Source: Alphaproteobacteria bacterium (GTDB lineage: Bacteria; Pseudomonadota; Alphaproteobacteria; UBA2136; UBA6156). From it: 13,914 nucleotides of DNA. Shown in pieces: positions 1 through 6,810 of the stretch. The stretch's first letter is position 1. Each line of letters begins with the position of its first letter. Under the pieces are notes generated by a model. The model worked only from the letters and a program-made list of their open reading frames with translations, had not been told where the DNA came from and made no database searches. The stretch covers positions 1 to 13,914 of the forward strand of contig JAIXXE010000101.1 of the NCBI GenBank assembly GCA_027490875.1. Reading direction: 5' to 3'. The translations under genes were made by a program, and so were the position numbers.

Positions 1-815
1 CGACCGACGCCACCATTACGGTCAGCCGCTATGGCGGGCAGGTGCTGCATTATGGCGTGGCCAAACAGTCCGCTGTTTTATGGTGTAACCCGCCTGAACT
101 GTTGGCGCAGGCCCGCCAAGCAGGCCGCGCCCAACGGGGCGGCGTGCCTGTTTGCTGGCCGTGGTTTGGGGCGCCGGTTGGTGCGGCCAAAGCGGCCAAG
201 GGGCCTAGCCATGGCTTGGCGCGCCTGCGGCCTTGGCAGGTGGTGCACCAGCAGCAAACTGCGGCCAGCGCCAGTGTGGTGTTGCAGCATGCTACCCACG
301 GCGATGCCCCAGCCTTCCCTTACAGTACCACCGCCACGCTGGAGGTGCTGCTGACCGACCGACTGACCCTGACCCTCACCACGCATAACCGCAGCAGTAC
401 CCCTGTGGCTGTAAGTGCAGGGCTGCACACCTACTTGCGGGTAGGCGATGGCCGCCGCGTGACCCTGCACGGGCTGGCGGGCAGCCCCCGCACCGACCTT
501 GTGACCAATCAGCCCTTGCCAGCGTTGTCTGGTGAAACGGTGGTGGAGGGCGAAACCGATTGGCTTTGTCATCAGGTTAGCCCCACGCTGCGCCTGACCG
601 ACCCCGTGCTTGGCCGGGAGCTGAGTGTGGGGCTGATTGGCACCCGCAGTGCGGTGATTTGGAACCCGGGGGCCTTGAAGGCGGCCACATTAGATATCCC
701 TGCGGATGATTGGACACGTTTGGTGTGCCTAGAGGCGGCAGTGCTGCCTGCAGTGGAGATTCCCGCAGGAGAGACCCATGTGATGGGGACGTGGATTCAT
801 ACCAAAAAACTTTAA
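1..815 (+). CDS. D-hexose-6-phosphate mutarotase (YeaD-like aldose 1-epimerase), 5' truncated
   Basis: The gene begins before the window; the frame is open from base 3 and ends at TAA 813-815. Seen: the conserved block GGVPVCWPWFG, then SHGLARLRPW, the AGLHTYLRVGD stretch with the catalytic-type histidine, WNPG, and CLEAAV with the presumed catalytic glutamate near the C-terminus. These are the landmarks of the glucose-6-phosphate 1-epimerase branch of the galactose-mutarotase superfamily, which interconverts the alpha and beta anomers of hexose 6-phosphates in the cytoplasm. About 271 codons are visible against a usual length near 290, so only a short N-terminal piece is missing. The internal ATG at 42 is not the start, because family-like sequence (VSRYGGQVLHYG) continues upstream of it. 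It converges on the hydrolase gene with a single base between the stop codons. Confidence 0.9.
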   Translation, partial: TDATITVSRYGGQVLHYGVAKQSAVLWCNPPELLAQARQAGRAQRGGVPVCWPWFGAPVGAAKAAKGPSHGLARLRPWQVVHQQQTAASASVVLQHATHGDAPAFPYSTTATLEVLLTDRLTLTLTTHNRSSTPVAVSAGLHTYLRVGDGRRVTLHGLAGSPRTDLVTNQPLPALSGETVVEGETDWLCHQVSPTLRLTDPVLGRELSVGLIGTRSAVIWNPGALKAATLDIPADDWTRLVCLEAAVLPAVEIPAGETHVMGTWIHTKKL

Positions 816-838
816 GTTACTGCTTAAAGTTATTATTT
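803..838. terminator. Bidirectional terminator shared by two convergent genes
   Basis: AACTTTAAG (808-816) pairs perfectly with CTTAAAGTT (823-831) around a 6-nt loop. On the plus strand the stem is followed by ATTATTTTTA; on the minus strand it is followed by a T run opposite the A-rich 803-809. Both stop codons (813-815 plus, 819-817 minus) lie within the hairpin, so the two convergent genes appear to share one compact terminator. The stem is AT-rich and therefore only moderately stable. Confidence 0.6.
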
Positions 839-1611
839 TTAATCCACTCTTTTAAGTAGTTGGTCACGACGTGTTGGCCTTTGGTCAGCAGCGTGTAGTG
901 GTTATGATGGGGCAACAGGTGCAGGGTTGCCTTGGGCAGGCGCTTGGCAAAGGTTTGGCCTACGTCGGGCGGCGTTTCTTCATCTTCAAGGCCATAGAGC
1001 AGCAAGGTTGGGGTGGTTAATTGGGCCAGCAGCGGGGTGGCGTCATCCTTAATCTGGGCAATCAGCATAGGCCTAAGGAGCGGGGGGCAGTTGCGGTAGT
1101 CGGGGCTACCAAAATTGGCACGTAGCCGTTGCAAGGGGCGCTCGCCCAGCAACGGGACAAGGCCTTTACCAGCCCGCATGAGGCCGCGGACAATCCGTAG
1201 CTTCAACCATTGCAACACTGTGCGCCGCCTTGGGACGCCCGCGCCTGCCACCGCCACCAACCCCGCAATGGCGCTTGGCTGTTGGCTGGCTGCATGAAGG
1301 GCGACCCGAAAGCCCATACTGTGCCCAATCAGCAGGGTGGGGCAGGGCGGGAGCGTGGCCAGCCAATTCAGCAGCGTGCGGGCAAGGTCGGCGGGTGCGG
1401 CGGCAACCGTGGGCGGCGGCAGTGCGCCATGACCGGGGAAATCGAGCAGCCATGATTCGCCCAACGGCAGCAGGCTATGGGCCAATGGGCGCAGGCTGTC
1501 GCGCGACTGACCCCACCCATGCAGCCACACCAACCGTAGCGGCCCTTGGGCCTCGGTCAGGGGTTCAACCAGCAGGCTAAGCCCTTGGGCGGTGTAGGCT
1601 TGTTGATGCAT
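817..1611 (-). CDS. Alpha/beta hydrolase (BioH-like fold), 264 aa
   Basis: Residues 28-34 carry the oxyanion-hole motif LHGWG, 57-61 the DFPGHG-type turn, and 94-101 the nucleophile elbow GHSMG with Ser98. Asp210 (YGLEDEETP) and His238 (NHYTLL) fit the acid and base of the triad. The order and spacing match the alpha/beta-hydrolase fold of BioH-like esterases and related thioesterases; the substrate cannot be told from sequence. The reading frame extends upstream to 1899, but that part overlaps the divergent ligase gene and has no hydrolase-like sequence, so ATG 1611 is chosen. No Shine-Dalgarno sequence precedes it, while a -10-like TACACT lies 6 nt upstream, which would give a leaderless mRNA. 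The neighbours are unrelated in function and no biotin genes are visible. Confidence 0.82.
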   Translation of the reverse strand: MHQQAYTAQGLSLLVEPLTEAQGPLRLVWLHGWGQSRDSLRPLAHSLLPLGESWLLDFPGHGALPPPTVAAAPADLARTLLNWLATLPPCPTLLIGHSMGFRVALHAASQQPSAIAGLVAVAGAGVPRRRTVLQWLKLRIVRGLMRAGKGLVPLLGERPLQRLRANFGSPDYRNCPPLLRPMLIAQIKDDATPLLAQLTTPTLLLYGLEDEETPPDVGQTFAKRLPKATLHLLPHHNHYTLLTKGQHVVTNYLKEWIKNNNFKQ

Positions 1612-1617
1612 GGGGTA

Positions 1618-1646
1618 AGTGTAGCAAAGCCGCCACGCTTTGACTA
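1618..1646 (-). promoter_or_regulatory. Candidate leaderless promoter of the hydrolase gene
   Basis: On the minus strand TAGTCA (1646-1641) and TACACT (1623-1618) are separated by 17 nt, and TACACT ends 6 nt before the ATG at 1611. Each hexamer is a partial sigma-70 match. The geometry puts transcription start at about the first base of the ATG, which would explain the missing ribosome-binding site. This is inferred from spacing only. Confidence 0.35.
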
Positions 1647-1709
1647 GGCGCGGCGCCTGGTTGTGGCAGCAATAGCTGCATGGGCGTGACGATGGTGTTA
1701 CCAAGGGGT

Positions 1710-2957
1710 ATGTCGCAACGTCAGGTCGCAATCCTTTTAGGGGGGCCAAGCCCCGAGCACGACGTGAGCGTGTTAACGGGCCTACAGGGCTTTGATGCCT
1801 TGCAAACGCCGGGATACTCCGGCTTTCCGGTTTACATCGATTTGGCAGGCGGTTGGTGGGTGGGCGAAGCCCTGCGTGAGTGCCGTAACTACCTGCCAAC
1901 TGCCGCCGTGCGTCGCACCCTTACCAAGGTGCAATGGGCGGTAGGGGCAGCCGCTGCGCAAGGGCGTTGGTGGCTGGAAGCCGTACAGCCCGATTGGCTA
2001 GGGCGGCGGCGGCGCTTTGCCGTGGATGCCGTATTGCCCGCCCTGCATGGCCATTGGGGCGAAGATGGCACCGTGCAAGGCGCACTGGCCGCTGTTGGCG
2101 TACCCACGGCTGGCTGTGGGGTAGGGGCGATGGCGGTGACGATTGATAAGTATCAGACCGGTTTAATGGCCACTGCGCTTGGCCTGCCCGCCGTCCCCGG
2201 CCTGTTGGTGAAGCGTGGCGAAGCCATGCCCAGCGCGGCGGCAATCGCGGTGTTAGGCCCCCCACCCTATGTGGTGAAGCCCAACCGCTTGGGCAGCAGC
2301 CTGGGGGTGCGGGTGGTGACGGCTGACGGTGATGTGGCCGAGGCCCTCAACGATGCAATTGTGGCCACCTTGCAGCTGGATTATTCAGCGCTGATTCAGC
2401 CCTGTATTGCCAACCTGATTGAACTGAATGTGGCGGTACGGCGGCTGGCCGACGGCACAGTGGTGACCAGCGCGATTGAGCAGCCCGAACGAAAGGCCGC
2501 GACCTACGACTTTGCCACCAAATATTTGCAAGATGGCGGCGGTAAAAAAATGGGCCCGAAGGCAGGGCCATCGCTGGACGCCCTGCGTGGGTTACTCAGT
2601 GCCACACGCACGCTTACCCCACCCGCGTTGCAAGGCCCCAAGGGGGCCAAGCTGGATGCGACGATACGGGCCCATGCCACCACGCTGTTTGAGGGGCTGA
2701 ATATGGCGGGTGCACCAAGGCTGGATTTTATGCTGAACGCCGCTACGGGCCAACTTTACTTTAATGAAGTGAACCCGACCCCCGGTAGCTTTGGCTTCTT
2801 TTTATGGGAAGGTGCCACGGGGCCTGCGCAGGTGGGCTTAACAGCTCTGCTGAGTGCCATGCTGGACGAAGCTCGCCAGCTCAAGCGGCAACGCCACTGC
2901 CCGCACGACCCAGCCCAACTGGGTGGCGTGATTTTTACCCAACGGGGCGAGGCCTAA
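1710..2957 (+). CDS. D-alanine--D-alanine ligase family protein (divergent ATP-grasp), 415 aa
   Basis: Ddl joins two D-alanines with ATP in the cytoplasm for peptidoglycan precursors. Seen: the N-terminal GGPSPEHDVS (11-20, Ddl GGxSxEHEVS with Glu16), ALHGHWGEDGTVQG (111-124), DKYQT (146-150), the ATP-grasp VVKPNRLGSSLGV (188-200), RLDFML (337-342) and the metal/substrate strand FNEVNPTPGS (351-360). The length exceeds the usual 300-370 because of extra sequence around 275-320. The end of the active site reads NPTPGSFGFFLWE where canonical Ddl has NTxPGMT, which places it in a divergent Ddl-like branch. It could prefer another acceptor or be a second ligase. The start is uncertain: ATG 1710 sits just before the conserved N-terminus, but the AAGGGG beside it is too close to be a good binding site; ATG 1692 and 1680 are in frame. 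It is not in a division/cell-wall cluster here. Confidence 0.82.
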   Translation: MSQRQVAILLGGPSPEHDVSVLTGLQGFDALQTPGYSGFPVYIDLAGGWWVGEALRECRNYLPTAAVRRTLTKVQWAVGAAAAQGRWWLEAVQPDWLGRRRRFAVDAVLPALHGHWGEDGTVQGALAAVGVPTAGCGVGAMAVTIDKYQTGLMATALGLPAVPGLLVKRGEAMPSAAAIAVLGPPPYVVKPNRLGSSLGVRVVTADGDVAEALNDAIVATLQLDYSALIQPCIANLIELNVAVRRLADGTVVTSAIEQPERKAATYDFATKYLQDGGGKKMGPKAGPSLDALRGLLSATRTLTPPALQGPKGAKLDATIRAHATTLFEGLNMAGAPRLDFMLNAATGQLYFNEVNPTPGSFGFFLWEGATGPAQVGLTALLSAMLDEARQLKRQRHCPHDPAQLGGVIFTQRGEA

Positions 2958-2975
2958 TTTAAGCCTTAGGGGGCC

Positions 2976-4805
2976 TTAAGGGCGTTTGATAATCACGGTG
3001 GTTAAGTCATCGGGTACGGGCAACTGCACCGTGGTATGAAAGGTTGTGAGCAAGGCTTCAAGGGCGGTACGGGCGGGCAGGGCAGCAGGAATTTTTCGCC
3101 ATGCCTCGGCCAGCCCTGGGCTACCCCAGCGTTGGCCGTTGGCGTGGGGGGCATCGGTCATGGCGTCGCTGGTCAGCAGCAGGGTTTCGCCTACCTGGAC
3201 TTGCGCCTGCATCAGGGTGGGCGTTATGGCTGCCTTAAGCCCCAACGGCAACCCACTGCCCGAAAGTTCCCTCACCTGCCCCGAACGGGTTTTTAAAAGC
3301 AGCGGTGGCGACCCACCCGCACAGTATTTCAGCTCTCCGGTTTTGGTGTTCAGCACCGCATAGATGTAGCTGGCAAAACACCCTGGCCCCAGCAGTTTGT
3401 GCAGCTGATGGTTAAGATGGGTGGCAATTTCAAGGGGGTCGGCCAGATACCACTCGGTTTTAAGCAGCGCGTGCAGTTGTACGGTGTTCATGGCGGCGCG
3501 TAGGCCATGGCCGGTAAAATCCATCACCCCCACCGCCAGCAGGTCGGTGCTGGCCTCGGCGATGGTCCAGTAATCGCCTGCCAGCGTTTCGCACCCCACA
3601 TAGCTGGCGGCGAGCTGCACGTTGTGTTTGGCCGCCAGAGTGGTCAGGTTGCTGGGGCTTGGCAGCATTTCCTGCTGCACCACGCGGGTGCGTTCAATTT
3701 CGTGGCGCTGCTGGCTACGTAGGTTGGTGCTTTCGCGCAGGTTGGCCTGCTGCTGCAACAGGCGTTCCAGCCGCAGGGCCAAGCCTTCGGGGTTTTCCTT
3801 GCTCAGCCACACATCAACGTGGGGGTAACTTAGGGCCAGTGTGGCCAAACTGGGCGCACTTTGGTTGGCCACCAACAGCAGCGGTGTGGTGGGGTGGGTG
3901 CGCTGTAAATCGGCGACTGCATAGGCCAGATTAGCAAAGTTTGGGCTTTCGGCATCAATGATTAATACCTGAAAACTGCCCGCGGATTCGATAAATTCGC
4001 GCCGCGAATTGATGACCTTAAGCTTGGTGACGCCCGCCTGGCGCAGCCAACGCTCCAGCAACGGTTGCCGACTGGCCTGCCCGGCCAAGGCCAGCATGGT
4101 GACTCCCAAGCGCAGTTGCAGCGGCTTGGCTGTTGTTGCGGGTTCCAGCAAGGGCACGCTAAACCTAACCACCCGCCCGCCTGCATCGTAGTGTAGGTTA
4201 CCGTTAAGCAGGCGGTGAATCAAGCCAATGCCGTAGCCGGTGGCCGTGGCATTGTTCACCTTTTTGTCGATGACCTGACGGACTTTAAACCCTAAGCCGC
4301 GGTCTTCAATTTCCAGGTGCAGCAGGGCACCCTTGGCGCGGCAGGAAAGGCGCACCGGTATCCGCCCAAGCGGCCCCCCGAGATTGCGTTCCAACCCACC
4401 AAGGTAGTCGGTAAAGGCATCGAGCGACTGGCCGTGGCGGCTGCGGGTTTGGCCCATACCAAGGTTGCCGTGCTCAATCGCGTTCTGTAACAATTCGGTC
4501 AGGGCCAATTGCAGCGTGGGTTTGCTGGCTGGAGTTAGGCGTACCCGTCTTTCTAAAGTATTGGCCAAGGTCGCCGCAATTTTATCGCCAAACAGCAGCT
4601 GCCCTTCGGCCACCAAGTGCAGCACATCATCGGCATGGGCAAGGGGCAGCATCGCGGCCAGTTCGGGCAACGATTGCCCTGCCAAAATCTGCTTGCCACC
4701 GCTGCTAAGGGCAGCCAGCAAGCTTTCGGCGTCATGGCACTGAATGACGCCGGGTGTTGCTACGGTATGGGCCAACAATGGCTGATGGCGGTGTGCGGTG
4801 GTCAT
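2976..4805 (-). CDS. HATPase / degenerate receiver / SpoIIE-type PP2C phosphatase, 609 aa
   Basis: Three modules are visible. Residues about 75-220 are an RsbW-like HATPase: N-box ELLQNAIEHGN (104-114), G1 box DRGLGF (168-173) and G2 box TGYGIGL (189-195). Residues about 230-350 resemble a response-regulator receiver: Asp284 (LIIDAES) fits the phosphoacceptor and Lys336 (LSKE) the conserved lysine, but the first-strand acidic pair is absent, so it is degenerate. A coiled linker (345-380) leads to a PP2C/SpoIIE phosphatase (about 385-609) with acidic metal-ligand candidates Asp411 (AGDYW), Asp429 (VMDFTGHG), Asp547 (LLLTSDAMTDA) and Asp599-600 (VPDDLTTVII). Such enzymes dephosphorylate STAS proteins; RsbW-type HATPases phosphorylate them or hold a sigma factor. 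Its ATG overlaps the stop of the STAS gene (ATGA), so translation is probably coupled and STAS is the likely substrate. The pathway output is unknown. Confidence 0.9.
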   Translation of the reverse strand: MTTAHRHQPLLAHTVATPGVIQCHDAESLLAALSSGGKQILAGQSLPELAAMLPLAHADDVLHLVAEGQLLFGDKIAATLANTLERRVRLTPASKPTLQLALTELLQNAIEHGNLGMGQTRSRHGQSLDAFTDYLGGLERNLGGPLGRIPVRLSCRAKGALLHLEIEDRGLGFKVRQVIDKKVNNATATGYGIGLIHRLLNGNLHYDAGGRVVRFSVPLLEPATTAKPLQLRLGVTMLALAGQASRQPLLERWLRQAGVTKLKVINSRREFIESAGSFQVLIIDAESPNFANLAYAVADLQRTHPTTPLLLVANQSAPSLATLALSYPHVDVWLSKENPEGLALRLERLLQQQANLRESTNLRSQQRHEIERTRVVQQEMLPSPSNLTTLAAKHNVQLAASYVGCETLAGDYWTIAEASTDLLAVGVMDFTGHGLRAAMNTVQLHALLKTEWYLADPLEIATHLNHQLHKLLGPGCFASYIYAVLNTKTGELKYCAGGSPPLLLKTRSGQVRELSGSGLPLGLKAAITPTLMQAQVQVGETLLLTSDAMTDAPHANGQRWGSPGLAEAWRKIPAALPARTALEALLTTFHTTVQLPVPDDLTTVIIKRP

Positions 4806-5140
4806 CGGCGGGTCTCCGGAATGGTGGGCATGGGGTAGTGCACCAACGGGAAGAGTTGGTCGTACTGCATGAGGCTTAAAAGGGTGCGCACATGGCTGTT
4901 CACGACGTTGGCCAGTTTAAGGGTGCACCCAATCCGGCTGGCTTCCCCTTGGGCCAAAGCCAGCAGGCCCAGGCCGGTTGAATCGACGAACGAAAGGCCC
5001 GCGCAATCGATGATGAGTTCGCGTGGCGCACGCACAAGAGCATCGCGTAGGCCTTCCCGAAATTGTTGGGCCTGGCTGCTGCTGAAGCTGCTGGGCAGGG
5101 TTAGGCCAACCAAGGTAGGCGAGAGCGGAAAGGGTTTCAT
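4802..5140 (-). CDS. STAS-domain anti-anti-sigma-factor-like protein, 112 aa
   Basis: The whole protein is one STAS domain like those of SpoIIAA and RsbV. The diagnostic stretch IIDCAGLSFVDSTGLG (43-58) carries the presumed phosphorylatable Ser54 in DSTGLG. In partner switching the unphosphorylated form binds an RsbW-type HATPase, and the phosphorylated form is restored by a PP2C phosphatase. Here the HATPase and phosphatase are fused in the downstream gene, whose ATG overlaps this stop codon. The start is supported by AGAAGGTAA about 10 nt upstream. The gene diverges from recA. Confidence 0.92.
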   Translation of the reverse strand: MKPFPLSPTLVGLTLPSSFSSSQAQQFREGLRDALVRAPRELIIDCAGLSFVDSTGLGLLALAQGEASRIGCTLKLANVVNSHVRTLLSLMQYDQLFPLVHYPMPTIPETRR

Positions 5141-5175
5141 GCCAAGTTACCTTCTATTGATACGTGAAGGTGCCA

Positions 5176-5203
5176 ATTATTCGGCGATGCTGTCTACAAC
5201 CAA
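5176..5203 (-). promoter_or_regulatory. Candidate promoter of the STAS/phosphatase operon
   Basis: On the minus strand TTGGTT (5203-5198) and AATAAT (5181-5176) are 16 nt apart, giving a leader of roughly 30 nt to the STAS start. The -10 matches consensus at 5 of 6 bases, the -35 at only 3. The -35 lies inside a perfect inverted repeat, which would suit an operator. Confidence 0.35.
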
Positions 5204-5210
5204 TGGTTGT
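5196..5210. promoter_or_regulatory. Perfect 7-1-7 inverted repeat, candidate operator
   Basis: ACAACCAATGGTTGT reads as two perfect 7-bp arms around one A. It lies 56 bp upstream of the STAS start and covers the proposed -35 of that promoter. It matches neither the alphaproteobacterial SOS box (GTTC-N7-GTTC) nor the enterobacterial one. The binding protein is unknown. Confidence 0.45.
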
Positions 5211-5301
5211 GTTTTAAGTTTCTCAGTAGCCCAATGTTAGGGATTTGCCACAAAGATTCTACATCATACCAAGCTCTGATATTAAAAGAGGCAGCGCGTA
5301 T

Positions 5302-5316
5302 GCAAGGTGCCCTTGC
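5302..5316. promoter_or_regulatory. 6-3-6 inverted repeat at the recA -35 region
   Basis: GCAAGG (5302-5307) and CCTTGC (5311-5316) flank TGC. The right arm overlaps the proposed recA -35 element (TTGCCA, 5313-5318). It could be a repressor site or simply a short hairpin; no known operator consensus is matched. Confidence 0.3.
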
Positions 5317-5340
5317 CAACCGGTTTGATTTATGTAACAT
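5313..5340 (+). promoter_or_regulatory. Candidate recA promoter
   Basis: TTGCCA (5313-5318) and TAACAT (5335-5340) are 16 nt apart, with each hexamer matching sigma-70 consensus at 4 or more positions. The predicted leader is about 33 nt, with a weak AGAAAG ribosome-binding site before ATG 5380. Confidence 0.4.
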
Positions 5341-5379
5341 TAAATAAAGTTCACCGGAAAGAAAAGAAAGTAAGCGATC

Positions 5380-6447
5380 ATGGCACCCAAAGAATCCACC
5401 AAAGCCTCGGCGCATCAGCCAGAGGATACCGCCCGCAGCAAGGCCTTGCAGGCTGCGTTGGCCCAGATTGAAAAGAGTTTTGGTAAGGGGAGCATTCTCT
5501 CCCTTTCCGCCGATGCCGTGGAAAAAAATATTGATGTGGTAAGTACGGGCAGTTTGGGGTTGGATTTGGCCTTGGGGGTAGGCGGCTTGCCGAAGGGTCG
5601 GATTATTGAAATCTATGGCCCGGAAAGCAGCGGAAAAACGACCCTCACGCTGCAGGTGATTGCCGAAGCGCAAAAGCAGGGCGGAACCTGTGCGTTCATC
5701 GACGCCGAACATGCGCTCGATACCGAATACGCCCGCAAACTTGGCGTGAATCTTGACGGCCTGTTGGTCAGCCAGCCCGACAACGGCGAGCAGGCGCTGG
5801 AAATCTGCAACACCTTGGTGAGCAGCGGGGCGGTGGATGTGGTGGTGGTGGACAGTGTAGCCGCCCTAACCCCCAAGGCCGAAATTGAAGGCGAAATGGG
5901 TGACAGCCATGTAGGCCTTCACGCTCGGCTGATGAGCCAGGCACTACGCAAACTAACTGGCACGATTTCGCGCAGTAACTGCATGGTGATTTTCATTAAC
6001 CAGATACGGATGAAAATTGGCGTGATGTTTGGGAACCCCGAAACCACCACCGGAGGGAATGCGCTGAAGTTCTATGCCAGTGTAAGGATGGATATCCGCC
6101 GCACCGGCGCAATTAAGAATGGTGAGGAGATTGTAGGCAACACCACCCGTGTAAAGGTGGTTAAAAATAAGGTCGCACCACCGTTTCGGGAAGCAGTGTT
6201 TGATATTATGTACGGCGAGGGCATCTCGCGCACGGGTGAAGTGGTGGACCTTGGGGTGGCCCGTGGCGTGGTGGAAAAGGCCGGCGCTTGGTTTAGCTAC
6301 AAAGGCGAGCGGATTGGGCAGGGACGCGAAAATAGCAAGCAGTTTCTGCGTGATAACCCTAAACTGATGGCGCAGCTGGAGCAGGAAATCCGCACCAAAG
6401 GCGGAATGCCCGAAGTCGCGCCAACCGTGGAAGACGACGCGGCCTGA
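5380..6447 (+). CDS. recA: Recombinase RecA, 355 aa
   Basis: RecA forms ATP-dependent filaments on single-stranded DNA, pairs and exchanges homologous strands, and triggers LexA self-cleavage in the SOS response. Seen: an N-terminal helix region to about residue 40, Walker A GPESSGKTT (80-88), the FIDAEHALD strand (107-114), Walker B VDVVVVDSV (152-160), and the L2/DNA-binding region with INQIRMKIGVMFGNPETTTG (206-225). The C-terminal domain ends in the acidic tail EDDAA typical of RecA. Length is normal and no intein or insertion is present. The start is fixed by the family N-terminus; upstream is only a weak purine-rich AGAAAG. It is divergent from the STAS/phosphatase operon and is followed by tRNA-Asp. 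Neither recX nor alaS follows, and no clear terminator is visible after the stop. Confidence 0.98.
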   Translation: MAPKESTKASAHQPEDTARSKALQAALAQIEKSFGKGSILSLSADAVEKNIDVVSTGSLGLDLALGVGGLPKGRIIEIYGPESSGKTTLTLQVIAEAQKQGGTCAFIDAEHALDTEYARKLGVNLDGLLVSQPDNGEQALEICNTLVSSGAVDVVVVDSVAALTPKAEIEGEMGDSHVGLHARLMSQALRKLTGTISRSNCMVIFINQIRMKIGVMFGNPETTTGGNALKFYASVRMDIRRTGAIKNGEEIVGNTTRVKVVKNKVAPPFREAVFDIMYGEGISRTGEVVDLGVARGVVEKAGAWFSYKGERIGQGRENSKQFLRDNPKLMAQLEQEIRTKGGMPEVAPTVEDDAA

Positions 6448-6477
6448 TAGTTGCCGCTGTTTCTTGGTCGGGATGAC

Positions 6478-6506
6478 TTGACCCCGCCGCCTTGTGCCCC
6501 TATAAG
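6478..6506 (+). promoter_or_regulatory. Promoter of tRNA-Asp
   Basis: TTGACC (6478-6483), a 17-nt spacer and TATAAG (6501-6506) give five of six consensus bases in each hexamer at ideal spacing. Transcription would begin near 6513, about 10 nt before the mature tRNA 5' end. This is the best-formed promoter in the window. Confidence 0.8.
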
Positions 6507-6522
6507 CAGCTTCGTTACGCGC

Positions 6523-6599
6523 GGAGGCGTAGCTCAGTTGGTTAGAGTATCGGCTTGTCACGCCGAGGGTCGCGGGTTCGAGTCCCGTCGCTTCCGCCA
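6523..6599 (+). tRNA. tRNA-Asp (anticodon GTC)
   Basis: 77 nt. The acceptor stem GGAGGCG pairs with CGCTTCC (one G-T pair), the D-arm is GCTC-AGTTGGTTA-GAGT, the anticodon loop CTTGTCA carries GTC in a stem CGG/CCG, and the T-arm is GCGGG-TTCGAGT-CCCGT. The discriminator is G and CCA is encoded in the gene. Close resemblance to bacterial tRNA-Asp supports the identity. Confidence 0.97.
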
Positions 6600-6653
6600 A
6601 AGTTTTGTGGTTATCCACGGCGTGACCTTTGTTAACCGCCCCTGCGGGGCGAG

Positions 6654-6688
6654 CGCCTCGGGTCGCCGGTTCGAGTCCCGTCGCTTCC
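6654..6688 (+). repeat. Displaced copy of the tRNA-Asp 3' end
   Basis: Bases 6654-6688 repeat 6561-6595 of tRNA-Asp with 3 mismatches in 35; within the last 28 nt there is only one. The copy runs from the 3' side of the anticodon stem through the T-arm to the end of the acceptor strand, then diverges exactly where G-CCA should follow. It is in the same orientation, 93 bp downstream. No 5' half of a tRNA is present, so it is not a gene. Such 3'-end copies are typical of site-specific integration into tRNA genes, but only about 55 bp separate the two copies here and no integrase is present. Confidence 0.8.
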
Positions 6689-6810
6689 TCGTAAAAAGCC
6701 TGCTTCAAGCCCCTATCTGCTCGCGGTTCAAAGCTCAATGCCTTAAAAATACCCGCAATCATGTTTGAAAAACCTTTACAAATGGTGTGCTTAACGGCAT
6801 GGTGAAAGAA

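Noticed and set aside
1612..1899. A 96-codon N-terminal extension of the hydrolase
   Set aside because: It overlaps the start of the divergent ligase gene, has no hydrolase-like sequence, and the protein from ATG 1611 is already full length.
2958..2975. Possible terminator between the ligase and the phosphatase gene (CCTTA/TAAGG type repeat)
   Set aside because: The arms are short and interrupted and lack a T run, so it cannot be supported as a terminator.
6611..6619. TTATCCACG resembling a DnaA box
   Set aside because: A single imperfect box without neighbours, AT-rich unwinding region or origin genes; probably chance.
6637..6651. CGCCCC-TGC-GGGGCG hairpin as a tRNA-Asp terminator
   Set aside because: The stem is only 6 bp and no T run follows; the placement is compatible with termination but the evidence is too thin to list.
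6451..6768. Reading frames across tRNA-Asp and its copy on both strands (products with FESRRF or EATGLEPAT strings)
   Set aside because: These are the well-known spurious translations of tRNA genes; the frames overlap the tRNA and have no initiation signals.
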